39,072 nucleotides of DNA, from NCBI GenBank assembly GCA_002685965.1, contig NYZE01000081.1:1-39072 (forward strand). The letters are read 5' to 3'. The DNA is from Planctomycetota bacterium. Its GTDB lineage: Bacteria; Planctomycetota; UBA1135; GCA-002748355. Below are positions 32,278 to 39,072 of the stretch, one piece after another. The notes under the pieces are model-generated. The model was not told where the DNA came from and made no database searches. It was given only the letters and a program-made list of their open reading frames with translations. Positions within the stretch are counted from its first letter, which is position 1, and every line of letters begins with the position of its first letter. The translations under genes and the position numbers were made by a program.

Positions 32278-33489
32278 ATGGCGGATCCGGACAGCGCGTC
32301 CGCGACCTCCAACGTCCTTCGTGTGCACAAGCGCGAAGAGCTCTGCCGTGAGGTTCTCGATCGCTTTCTCGCTCTGATCAAGACGGCGCAATCCGGCACG
32401 GCTCAGAACCCGGACTACCAGCCCGCGCTCGACGACTTTTTCGTGCCCATGTCGGTCTGCCTGGGAGCCGAGGGCTCGCTCTCGATCATCGAGCGTAGCG
32501 ATCAGCTCTACTTGAATGCTGTCCGCGCACGCGTCGCCACGGACGGCTTCGCGGCGCAGCGTTTCCTCGTGCAGACTCTCACGACGAGCGGCTTTGGTGG
32601 TCTCCTGTTCGAGCACGGTGTCGAACCCCATGACGTGACGGTCTTCCTCGACGTGTTGTGCCGTCCTGGAAAACCCACACCAGGTACGAGTGGCGACGCG
32701 AGTGCGCTCGCTACGCTGATCAACGAGCAGGGCGTTCGCCGAATCCATCTGGTTCCCCGCGCCGACAACGCCATCTTCGGTGGAGACGAGGCGGTCGACG
32801 AGCGACTGCACCGGGGTGCCGCCTTCTTCTCCGGGGAGACCTACTTCAAGCGCCTCTTCGTGATGAAGCACTTGCTCTCCGGCGTGCGTCGCCAGCACTG
32901 TGTCGATCTGCGTGAGGCGAAGCAGAACATCCAGGTCCTGGTCGAACACCTTCTCCAAGATGAGGACGCTGCTGCGGCGCTCGACCTCATCCGTGAGTGG
33001 GAGTTATCCCTGTTCCGTCATTCGGTCAATGTTGCTGCGTTGGCGATGGCGCTTGCCCGTCGCATGGGCATCTCGCGGCCGCTGCTCGGTGACATCGGCG
33101 TCGCCGCGTTGTTGCACGACGTTGGCAAGATCGACCGCGTCATGACCGACGACCCGGCCGAGCCTCACACGGCCTCGTTCCGCCGCTTGGTCAGTAAGGG
33201 CGGGAGCTCACGCATGATGCAACGCGCCGCCTTGGCGGCCTACGAGCACCATCGTCGTCTCGCTGTCGACAATCCGAGCGGCGACGGCCAGGTCGAGATC
33301 GCGTCACTGCCGACGCGGATCGTGCGCGTTGCGAACCGCTTCCAGGAACTCGTTGGTCCCACCGACGAGGACGGCAATGGTCTGGAGACGTCTGTGGCCC
33401 TCAAGACGATGCGCGGCGAAGTGCTGACAGCGCTCGATCCTGGCATCGTCGCGGTGCTCGAATCGGCTGTTTTTGGTAGTAAGCAGTAG
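32278..33489 (+). CDS. HD-domain phosphohydrolase-like protein
   Basis: The 403-residue product has an unrecognised N-terminal half (about 230 residues) and a C-terminal HD domain. The metal-ligand pattern is visible: FRHSVNVAALAMALA (His near residue 247), VAALLHDVGKIDRV (His-Asp near 280) and YEHHRR (two His near 324). RVANRFQELV occupies the place of the last Asp helix but has Asn instead. The helix order resembles HD-GYP c-di-GMP phosphodiesterases, yet the GYP triplet is missing, so activity on c-di-GMP is doubtful. It is probably the output partner of the preceding response regulator. Confidence 0.8.
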   Translation: MADPDSASATSNVLRVHKREELCREVLDRFLALIKTAQSGTAQNPDYQPALDDFFVPMSVCLGAEGSLSIIERSDQLYLNAVRARVATDGFAAQRFLVQTLTTSGFGGLLFEHGVEPHDVTVFLDVLCRPGKPTPGTSGDASALATLINEQGVRRIHLVPRADNAIFGGDEAVDERLHRGAAFFSGETYFKRLFVMKHLLSGVRRQHCVDLREAKQNIQVLVEHLLQDEDAAAALDLIREWELSLFRHSVNVAALAMALARRMGISRPLLGDIGVAALLHDVGKIDRVMTDDPAEPHTASFRRLVSKGGSSRMMQRAALAAYEHHRRLAVDNPSGDGQVEIASLPTRIVRVANRFQELVGPTDEDGNGLETSVALKTMRGEVLTALDPGIVAVLESAVFGSKQ

Positions 33490-33514
33490 GAGCCCCAGAG
33501 TGGATGCGATGTCG

Positions 33515-34141
33515 TCAGGTTGCCAGGAGTCGCCGCAGCACGTCGACGTGTTGGCGCGATGCCACGTCGTCGAACAGGAGCGCCGGGGTGCGTGCCGCCT
33601 CGTACGCCTCGGCCGCGCTCGCACCGAAACGCACGGCTCCGAAGGCGTGGGCGGTCATCTGTCGTTCGAGGTCGAGGACCGAGAGCGCCGCGACACCCAT
33701 GAGTTCGCGCGTGCATGGGTCGAGGCCTGGCCGGGCGAGGATGCGTCCATAGGCCACTTCGATCGTCAGCTCGGCGAGCAGCGGGTCGAACTCGTTGAGT
33801 TTGGCGAGCAGCTTGTCGGCATGTGGCCCGTAGACCCCATCGAAGTGGGCCCTGCCGTCGACGGTCGGGACGTCGGGCGCGGCACTCGCCGAGCTGGGTG
33901 GCAGCAACTCGTGAATCGCTTCCAGGGCGGTCAACGCGCGCGGGAATCCGGCGTAGGCGATGCCCTGCAGGCAGGCCTCGCGGATCGCGGCTGCGTCGAT
34001 ACCCTCGGCCAGTGCTGTTCGAGTGACATCGGTGAGCAGTGCGTGGTCCGGGCGAACGACCGCGCACAGGGCGGCGATCAGCAAGCGCTCGGTGCGGGGC
34101 AGACCAGGCTCGGAGGCAATCTCGGTGGCGCTGTGCGGCAT
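33515..34141 (-). CDS. Carboxymuconolactone decarboxylase-like (AhpD fold) protein
   Basis: The 208-residue product contains two CMD-type helical repeats. The first has RTERLLIAALCAVVRPDHAL and REACLQGIAYAGFPRALTAL. The second begins at LLAELTIEVAYGRILARPGL and includes CTRELMGVAALSVLDLERQM followed by TAHAFGAVRFGASAAE. This fits the PcaC/AhpD group, whose members decarboxylate carboxymuconolactone or act as thiol peroxidases, but many are uncharacterised. It lacks the CxxC of true AhpD, with a single Cys in each half. It is convergent with the HD gene, and its start overlaps the start of the next gene, which runs the other way. Confidence 0.8.
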   Translation of the reverse strand: MPHSATEIASEPGLPRTERLLIAALCAVVRPDHALLTDVTRTALAEGIDAAAIREACLQGIAYAGFPRALTALEAIHELLPPSSASAAPDVPTVDGRAHFDGVYGPHADKLLAKLNEFDPLLAELTIEVAYGRILARPGLDPCTRELMGVAALSVLDLERQMTAHAFGAVRFGASAAEAYEAARTPALLFDDVASRQHVDVLRRLLAT

Positions 34142-34732
34142 GGTGCAAGGATACTCGTGCTGTGCGCGGTCGCGACGGTCGTTGCCTGCGGTGGCACTCA
34201 GCGCACACCCGTGGCCATGGGGATCTCGTTCGGCAAGGACCCGATTCTGGTGCCCGACGGCCGCAGCATCTCGCGCGCCGCCTTTCGAACCTACGTGTCA
34301 GTGCGGTTGGCGGGGCCTTGGCTACGCTTGCGCGCGATGGACAAGGCGGTGCGGGCCGAACTCGAGGCAGCGAAGATCGCCGCGCCGTCGCGGCAGTTGC
34401 TATCGAAGATCCGCAAGTGGGTGCGAGAAGACGAACTGCTGCGTGATTGGCAGCCGGCCACCCAGGGCCAGTGGCGGAGCGGCAAGGCCGAGCTGGACCT
34501 GACCTCGTGTCTCGCGAGTGTCTGGTGCCTGCGCAAGGCGGACACGATGCTGTCGAAGGCCGAGCTGCAGGCTGCGTTCTTGGTCGAGGTCGAGCGGCGC
34601 CGACCCGAACTCGGTGCCGGGGGGGCCGAGTGTGAGGGTCACGCGGCGGGCGCCGAGGAGGTCTACCCGTCGCTGTTGGCCCTGTTGACACCGAAACGGC
34701 GCGAGGAGCTGTTGCACGAAGCGGTGCGGTGA
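34133..34732 (+). CDS. Predicted lipoprotein, unknown function
   Basis: From a GTG at 34133 the product is 199 residues and starts MRHGARILVLCAVATVVACG, a short lipoprotein signal with a Val-Val-Ala-Cys lipobox. The mature part has a helical, charged segment (MDKAVRAELEAAKIAAPSRQ) and no known domain. The start is uncertain: a second GTG at 34157 is possible but lacks the positive N-region. The start overlaps head-to-head with the CMD gene. The open frame runs much further upstream, but that is the complement of the CMD gene. The stop overlaps the pseudouridine synthase start by four bases. Confidence 0.6.
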   Translation: MRHGARILVLCAVATVVACGGTQRTPVAMGISFGKDPILVPDGRSISRAAFRTYVSVRLAGPWLRLRAMDKAVRAELEAAKIAAPSRQLLSKIRKWVREDELLRDWQPATQGQWRSGKAELDLTSCLASVWCLRKADTMLSKAELQAAFLVEVERRRPELGAGGAECEGHAAGAEEVYPSLLALLTPKRREELLHEAVR

Positions 34733-35625
34733 TCCCCAATGTCCGCATGGCGGACGATCACCGCATCGACCCTGACGACGCTGGCCAGCGGCTGGACCGC
34801 TACCTGCGCAAGCTCATGCCGCGGGCGACGCTGGCCCACGTCTACAAGCTGATTCGCAAGGGCCGTGTCCGAATCAACGGAGCGCGTGGGAAGCCGGATA
34901 CGCGGCTTGGCGCCGGTGACCTGGTGACGATGCAAGTGGGGGACGAGTTGCTCGCGGTTCCGACTCCCGGCCCGGTGGCCCCGGCTGGGGACGTGGCGGC
35001 GTCGCTTCCCGTGTTGCACGAGGACGACGACCTGCTCGTTGTCGACAAGCCCGCCGGACTGGCTGTGCACGCGGGCTCCGGGGTCGGTTCCGACCACCTC
35101 GTCGCACGGATCCTTGCGTATCTCGGCGAGGGGCAGGCGCGGGCGTTCCGGCCGGCGCCGGCGCACCGACTGGATCGTGGCACGTCCGGTGCGGTGTTGG
35201 TCGGCAAGAGTGGGCGCGGCTTGCGTGGATTGACGCGACTACTACGGGAGGGTCACGTCGAGAAGCACTACGACGCCGTGGTCTGCGGTCGTCTGCCGGC
35301 GAGCCGCGGTCGTTTCACCGAGCCGATCGACGGCAAGCCGGCCGACACGAGCTGGGAGTGCGTTGCTCGTTCCGGTGATCACGCGCTCTTGCGCGTGCGC
35401 ATTGCGACCGGACGACGGCACCAAGTTCGTATTCATTTTGCAGCGGCAGGCGCCTCGGTCCTCGGCGACCGCCGCTACCACGGCCGGCCCGCGGCGCGGC
35501 TCATGCTGCACGCGGCGGAACTTGCGCTGCCGCATCCCGTCTCCTCTCTCGCACTGGCTATCGTGGCGCCTGTTCCGGACGACTTCCTCGCGGAGCTATC
35601 GCGGCACGGTATGCGCCTCCCCTGA
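34729..35625 (+). CDS. RluC/RluD-type pseudouridine synthase
   Basis: The 298-residue product has an N-terminal S4 RNA-binding domain (QRLDRYLRKLMPRATLAHVY, KGRVRINGARGKPDTRLGAG) and the RluA-family catalytic domain with DDLLVVDKPAGLAVHAGSG and HRLDRGTSGAVLVGK (catalytic Asp149), then KHYDAVVCGR, RIATGRRHQVRIHFAAAG and DRRYHG. It converts uridines in rRNA to pseudouridine; the exact target (RluC or RluD positions) cannot be assigned. The GTG at 34729 overlaps the upstream stop; an in-frame ATG at 34747 is an alternative. Confidence 0.92.
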   Translation: MIPNVRMADDHRIDPDDAGQRLDRYLRKLMPRATLAHVYKLIRKGRVRINGARGKPDTRLGAGDLVTMQVGDELLAVPTPGPVAPAGDVAASLPVLHEDDDLLVVDKPAGLAVHAGSGVGSDHLVARILAYLGEGQARAFRPAPAHRLDRGTSGAVLVGKSGRGLRGLTRLLREGHVEKHYDAVVCGRLPASRGRFTEPIDGKPADTSWECVARSGDHALLRVRIATGRRHQVRIHFAAAGASVLGDRRYHGRPAARLMLHAAELALPHPVSSLALAIVAPVPDDFLAELSRHGMRLP

Positions 35626-35637
35626 CCCGAGGTTCAC

Positions 35638-36084
35638 ATGAAACTGATCCGTCCGTCCCTTCTGCTTCTTGCCTCGCTGGGCGCCTGCGCCTGCGGCAAC
35701 GAAGACCATCCGGAGAGAAGCGCGCTGCACGCAACGAGGATCGAGGTCGCGGCGCCGGCCGCCGACGCCGCTTGGCGCGCACCCGAGACGGAAGTTCTGG
35801 AGAGGCACCCTGTGCAGTTCGCGATCCGTCTCACCAAGGACATGCCGACGCCCGGCTACGAGGTGAAAGTTGTCCTCGAACTCGGCGAATCGGGCACCAT
35901 CGTCGCCCGCATCGACCAGATCGCGCCCGCCGGCGTCGCCTCCCCCCAGGTCATGACACCAAAGACTGTCCGCTTCGCTCTCGGCTCGCTGCAGCCCGGC
36001 GCCTACAACCTCGAGCTCCACGCGCGCTTCGGCACCAGCGGCGACTACGTCAAAGAGCAGGTGGTGGCGGTGACGGCCAAGTAG
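35638..36084 (+). CDS. Predicted lipoprotein, unknown function
   Basis: The 148-residue product has a lipoprotein signal peptide, MKLIRPSLLLLASLGACACG, with the lipobox Gly-Ala-Cys or Ala-Cys-Ala-Cys region at residues 16-19. The mature part is beta-rich (VQFAIRLTKDMPTPGYEVKV, VLELGESGTIVARIDQI) and looks like a small immunoglobulin-like or protease-inhibitor-like sandwich, without a firm match. It lies 12 bases after the pseudouridine synthase gene, so they probably share a transcript. Confidence 0.75.
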   Translation: MKLIRPSLLLLASLGACACGNEDHPERSALHATRIEVAAPAADAAWRAPETEVLERHPVQFAIRLTKDMPTPGYEVKVVLELGESGTIVARIDQIAPAGVASPQVMTPKTVRFALGSLQPGAYNLELHARFGTSGDYVKEQVVAVTAK

Positions 36085-36205
36085 AGCGCCCTCTGTTGGT
36101 CAACGGGGCCTGACACCCAGGACCAACGAATCTGTCAAGTGGGGCGCCAGGATGGCAGATTGTCATGTCCGTGGACGTCGATCTGCCTCCCCGCGGACCC
36201 GTGGT

Positions 36206-36234
36206 TTGCTCCGCTGGCAGCTGATGTCTATGGT
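36206..36234 (+). promoter_or_regulatory. Weak candidate promoter upstream of murA
   Basis: TTGCTC (36206-36211) and TATGGT (36229-36234) are 17 bases apart in the 191-base gap before murA. The match to sigma-70 hexamers is partial. The rest of the gap shows no hairpin or gene. Confidence 0.35.
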
Positions 36235-36275
36235 GTGTCGTATCGGCTGGGCGGCCGATATCCAGGGAGGACAGC

Positions 36276-37730
36276 GTGGACAGGATCCGTATTCGGGGCG
36301 GTCACACGCTCTCGGGCTCCGTGTGTGTGTCGGGCTCGAAGAACGCGTGCTTGCCGATCCTAGCGGCTTGTTTGATGGTCGATGGACCGGTGGTCCTTGA
36401 GGGCGTCCCGCACCTGAAGGACGTCGACGGCATGCTGCTCATGCTCGGCAACCTCGGGATCGTCTCGAGTTGGCAAGACGATGGCTCGCTGCGGGTAGAG
36501 GTGGTCGAGGATTGGCAGGTAGAGGCCCCTTATCACCTCGTGCGCACGATGCGTGCGTCGTTCTGCCTCCTCGGCCCTTTGTGGGCCAAGCGTGGTCGGG
36601 CGGTCGTCAGCTATCCCGGCGGGTGCGTGTTCGGGCATCGCCCCGTCGACCTGCACCTCAAGGGGCTCGAGGGGATCGGCGCCAAGCTGGACCTCGTCCG
36701 CGGCAACGTCCACGCGACGGGGCCGGTGTGTGGCGGCACGGTTTATCTCGGCGGGAACTTCGGTAGCACCGTGCTGGGCACGGCGAACGTGCTCATGGCG
36801 GCGACCCTCGGTCAGGGCGAGACCATCATCGACTATGCGGCACAGGAGCCGGAGATCGTCGACCTGTGTCACTTCCTGCAAGCCTGTGGCGCTGACATTT
36901 CCGGGATCGGCACTCACCGGCTGACGGTGCGCGGTGTGCCGCAGTTGCACGGTTGTCGCTACCGGGTCATTCCCGATCGGATCGAGGCCGGCACCCTGCT
37001 CGTCGCCGGTATCCTCACTCGCGGTGTGGTCGAAGTGCTCGGCGCGCGGCCCGACCACATGGCAGCCCAGCTCGACCTACTGCGGGCATGTGGCGTACCG
37101 CTCGAGATCGGCCAGCGTGAGCTGTTCGGCGACAAGGAAGAGCTGGGTGTGCTTCCCGATCCGCGCGTTGCAACTCCCGTCGTCGACCGCGTGCGTCGCA
37201 AGTACAGACGCAGCGAGACCGGCATCGGTGGACCGCTCATGGCTGACCGGGTCAGCATCGATGACGAGGCCGGCGCCGATGCCGAGCATCCTTTCGTCGA
37301 GCTGCCGTTCATCCGCACGATGCCCTGGGACAACCTGGAATGTGTCGACGCAGCTACCCTGCCGTATCCGGGCTTCCCGACCGATCTACAGGCACAGTTC
37401 CTGACCTTGATGTGCATCGCGGACGGGGTCAGCGTTGTCACCGAGAAGGTCTATCCGGAACGCTTCATCCACATTGCCGAGCTGGCCCGCCTCGGTGCTC
37501 GTATCCGGCGTGAGGGCCCGGCGGCGATCGTGGAAGGCGGCCGCCGTCTCAAGGGAGCTCGGATGACCGCTTCTGACCTGCGCGCCTCGGCCGCCCTCGT
37601 CCTGGCCGGTCTCGTGGCCGAGGGGCCGTCCGATGTGCACCGGGTGTATCACCTGGACCGGGGTTACGAGAACCTGCACGACAAGCTGGCCGGGCTGGGG
37701 GCGGACATCGAGCGTGTGCACGACGGCTAG
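36276..37730 (+). CDS. murA: UDP-N-acetylglucosamine 1-carboxyvinyltransferase, with insertion
   Basis: The 484-residue product catalyses the first committed step of peptidoglycan synthesis, adding enolpyruvate to UDP-GlcNAc. Lys22-Asn23 (SGSKNACLPILAAC), the catalytic loop PGGCVFGHRPVDLHLKGL with Cys117, PGFPTDLQAQFL and TASDLRASAALVLAGLVAEG are all present. MurA is usually about 420 residues; the excess is a charged insertion at about residues 280-350 (RELFGDKEELG to HPFVELPFIRTMPWD). Cys at the active loop predicts fosfomycin sensitivity at the enzyme level. The start is a GTG with GGGAGG six bases upstream. Confidence 0.95.
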   Translation: MDRIRIRGGHTLSGSVCVSGSKNACLPILAACLMVDGPVVLEGVPHLKDVDGMLLMLGNLGIVSSWQDDGSLRVEVVEDWQVEAPYHLVRTMRASFCLLGPLWAKRGRAVVSYPGGCVFGHRPVDLHLKGLEGIGAKLDLVRGNVHATGPVCGGTVYLGGNFGSTVLGTANVLMAATLGQGETIIDYAAQEPEIVDLCHFLQACGADISGIGTHRLTVRGVPQLHGCRYRVIPDRIEAGTLLVAGILTRGVVEVLGARPDHMAAQLDLLRACGVPLEIGQRELFGDKEELGVLPDPRVATPVVDRVRRKYRRSETGIGGPLMADRVSIDDEAGADAEHPFVELPFIRTMPWDNLECVDAATLPYPGFPTDLQAQFLTLMCIADGVSVVTEKVYPERFIHIAELARLGARIRREGPAAIVEGGRRLKGARMTASDLRASAALVLAGLVAEGPSDVHRVYHLDRGYENLHDKLAGLGADIERVHDG

Positions 37731-37739
37731 GGCAGGCGG

Positions 37740-37800
37740 GGGAGCAAGCGGGAGCCCTTAGGGGCGGCTCGGTTTGCCCCGTCCACGTTGACGTCTACGG
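37740..37800 (-). repeat. Dispersed hairpin repeat, copy 6 (inverted)
   Basis: On the - strand this reads GTAGACGTCAACGTGGAC, then GGCAAACCGAG, a diverged core with GAGCC/GGCTC arms (37752-37756 and 37766-37770), then GCTTGCTCCCC. The left box matches copy 5 almost exactly. It begins about ten bases after the murA stop. Confidence 0.6.
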
Positions 37801-37928
37801 GGGCGGCTGGGGGACCTGAGCCAGGGGCTCTCAGGACCCCGAAAGCAGCGCCGTGGACCCTGTCCTGGCCGTGCGCGAGCCTTGCCCCTGGGGTCGGCGC
37901 GGGCTACTCTCTGCGGCCCTTTTTGCCA

Positions 37929-39072
37929 ATGTTCGACTCGCTCACTGCAGCCCTCGCCAAGGCTCTCGACGTCTTTCGGGGTCAGCGTACGCTGACCGAA
38001 GAGAACGTTCAGGAGGGCCTCAAGGCCGTGCGGCAAGCCCTCTTGGAAGCGGATGTCCACTTCCGAGTTGCCAAGCGATTCGTCAAGCGGGTCCAGGAAC
38101 AAGCGGTCGGCCAGGAGCTGATCAAGTCGGTCGAGCCCGGCCAGCAGTTCACCAAGATCTGTCACGACCAGTTGACCGAAATGATGGGGCCGGAAGCGGC
38201 GACGCTGCCGCATGCCGACAGCGGCCCGACCGTCGTCATGATGGCCGGCCTGCAGGGGTCGGGTAAGACAACGACCTGCGCCAAACTCGCGTTCTGGTAC
38301 CGCAAGCGGAAGAAGAAGAAGCCCCTGCTCGTTGCCGCCGACTTGCAACGCCCGGCCGCCGTGGAGCAGTTGGTCCAACTGGGCAAGCAGCTTGGCATCG
38401 ACGTCTACCAAGAGGGCACAAAGACGACCCCGCCTGAGGTCTGCCAGCGCGGCGTCGAGCACGCCAAGCGACTTGGCTACGACTTCGTCATCCTCGACAC
38501 GGCTGGTCGGCTGCACATCGACGATGCGCTCATGGCCGAGTTGGAGAAGGTCGTCGCGACGTCCAAACCGCACGCGGTCGTGCTCGTTTGCGATTCGATG
38601 ACCGGCCAGGACGCGGTCAACTCGGCCCAGGAGTTCCACGCGCGCCTGCCGCTCACCGGCGTCGTCCTGACCAAGCTCGACGGCGATACCCGCGGCGGCG
38701 CGGCGATGAGCGTCAAGGAGATCACCGGGTGTCCGGTCCTGTTTGCCGGCGTCGGCGAGAAGGTCGACGACCTCGAGGAGTTCCATCCGGACCGTATGGC
38801 CGGGCGCATCCTCGGGATGGGCGATGTCGTTGGGCTCGTGGAGAAGGCCCAGGAAGTCGTCGACGAGAAGGAAGCGGAGAGAGCGGCCAAGAAGATGATG
38901 AAGGGCCGCTTCACCTTTAATGACTTCCTCAAACAGCTACAGATGGTCAAGAAGCTCGGCCCGCTCAAGAAGGTCATGGGCATGCTGCCGGGCGTCGGCC
39001 AGGCCATCAAAGACATTGATGTCGATGACAAGCAGTTTGCTCGCCTCGAGGCGATGATCCTGTCCATGACCG
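37929..39072 (+). CDS. ffh: Signal recognition particle GTPase Ffh (3' end cut by the window)
   Basis: The first 381 residues are present. The N domain starts MFDSLTAALAKALDVFRGQR with QGLKAVRQALLEADV-type helices. The G domain has the P-loop GLQGSGKTTTCAKLA, AADLQRPAAVEQL, DTAGRL and TKLDGDTRGGAAMSV. The M domain begins with FTFNDFLKQLQMVKKLGPLK and KVMGMLPG. Ffh binds signal sequences and 4.5S RNA and delivers ribosomes to FtsY and SecYEG. The frame runs off the window in the M domain. No clear ribosome binding site precedes the ATG. Confidence 0.97.
   Translation, partial: MFDSLTAALAKALDVFRGQRTLTEENVQEGLKAVRQALLEADVHFRVAKRFVKRVQEQAVGQELIKSVEPGQQFTKICHDQLTEMMGPEAATLPHADSGPTVVMMAGLQGSGKTTTCAKLAFWYRKRKKKKPLLVAADLQRPAAVEQLVQLGKQLGIDVYQEGTKTTPPEVCQRGVEHAKRLGYDFVILDTAGRLHIDDALMAELEKVVATSKPHAVVLVCDSMTGQDAVNSAQEFHARLPLTGVVLTKLDGDTRGGAAMSVKEITGCPVLFAGVGEKVDDLEEFHPDRMAGRILGMGDVVGLVEKAQEVVDEKEAERAAKKMMKGRFTFNDFLKQLQMVKKLGPLKKVMGMLPGVGQAIKDIDVDDKQFARLEAMILSMT

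Noticed and set aside
33473-34132. The upstream 220 codons of the long + strand frame ending at 34732
   Set aside because: This part is the complement of the CMD-like gene; only the part from 34133, with a lipoprotein signal, looks real.
27126-36215. A 16-base near-match (CGTGGTTTGCT-n-CGCT) upstream of both ptsI and murA
   Set aside because: One-mismatch 16-mers are expected several times by chance in a window of this size, and a shared promoter role would put the ptsI -10 box inside its coding region.

Overview
The window is about 39 kb of GC-rich, gene-dense bacterial chromosome. Both ends cut through genes: a radical SAM gene on the left and ffh on the right. Outer-membrane-style lipoprotein signals, a murA gene and a serine-palmitoyltransferase-like enzyme point to a diderm bacterium that makes peptidoglycan. 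The absence of rpmD and rplC from the ribosomal operon, together with the signalling proteins, suggests a deep-branching phylum such as Planctomycetota. That placement is an inference with low confidence. No tRNA, rRNA, CRISPR array, transposase or integrase was seen.

Layout. (1) 2-1203: the end of a radical SAM protein and a SPASM-type protein, as two overlapping genes. (2) 1204-15798: the fused S10-spc-alpha operon, all on the + strand: rpsJ, rplD, rplW, rplB, rpsS, rplV, rpsC, rplP, rpmC, rpsQ, rplN, rplX, rplE, rpsN, rpsH, rplF, rplR, rpsE, rplO, secY, adk, infA, rpmJ, rpsM, rpsK, rpsD, rpoA, rplQ. Compared with the standard order, rplC (L3), rpmD (L30) and map are missing from their usual places. 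Many neighbours overlap by 1, 4 or 8 bases, so they are probably translationally coupled. (3) 15841-19338: dnaE on the - strand, convergent with rplQ and separated from it by a two-tier hairpin. (4) 19502-21978: a divergent pair, a PLP-dependent alpha-oxoamine synthase resembling serine palmitoyltransferase and an extended-SDR epimerase/reductase. (5) 22002-25625: a - strand operon of a classical SDR followed by two tandem paralogous polytopic membrane proteins. (6) 25788-29619: a two-TM coiled-coil protein, divergent from ptsI (PTS enzyme I), which is coupled to a protein made of four Myb/HTH-like repeats. (7) 29772-33489: a signalling cluster of STAS protein, PAS histidine kinase, single-domain response regulator and HD-domain protein. 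(8) 33515-37730: a carboxymuconolactone-decarboxylase-like protein (- strand), two small lipoproteins, an RluD-type pseudouridine synthase and murA with a large insertion. (9) 37929 to the end: ffh, partial.

The most striking pattern outside the genes is a dispersed hairpin repeat. I recognise six copies (15.8, 19.4, 25.66, 25.73, 29.6 and 37.7 kb). Each lies beside the 3' end of a gene, and several share a second conserved box. I also draw attention to the split radical SAM/SPASM pair, the missing rplC, the enzyme I plus four-repeat DNA-binding protein pair, and the tandem membrane proteins with shared His/Asp motifs.
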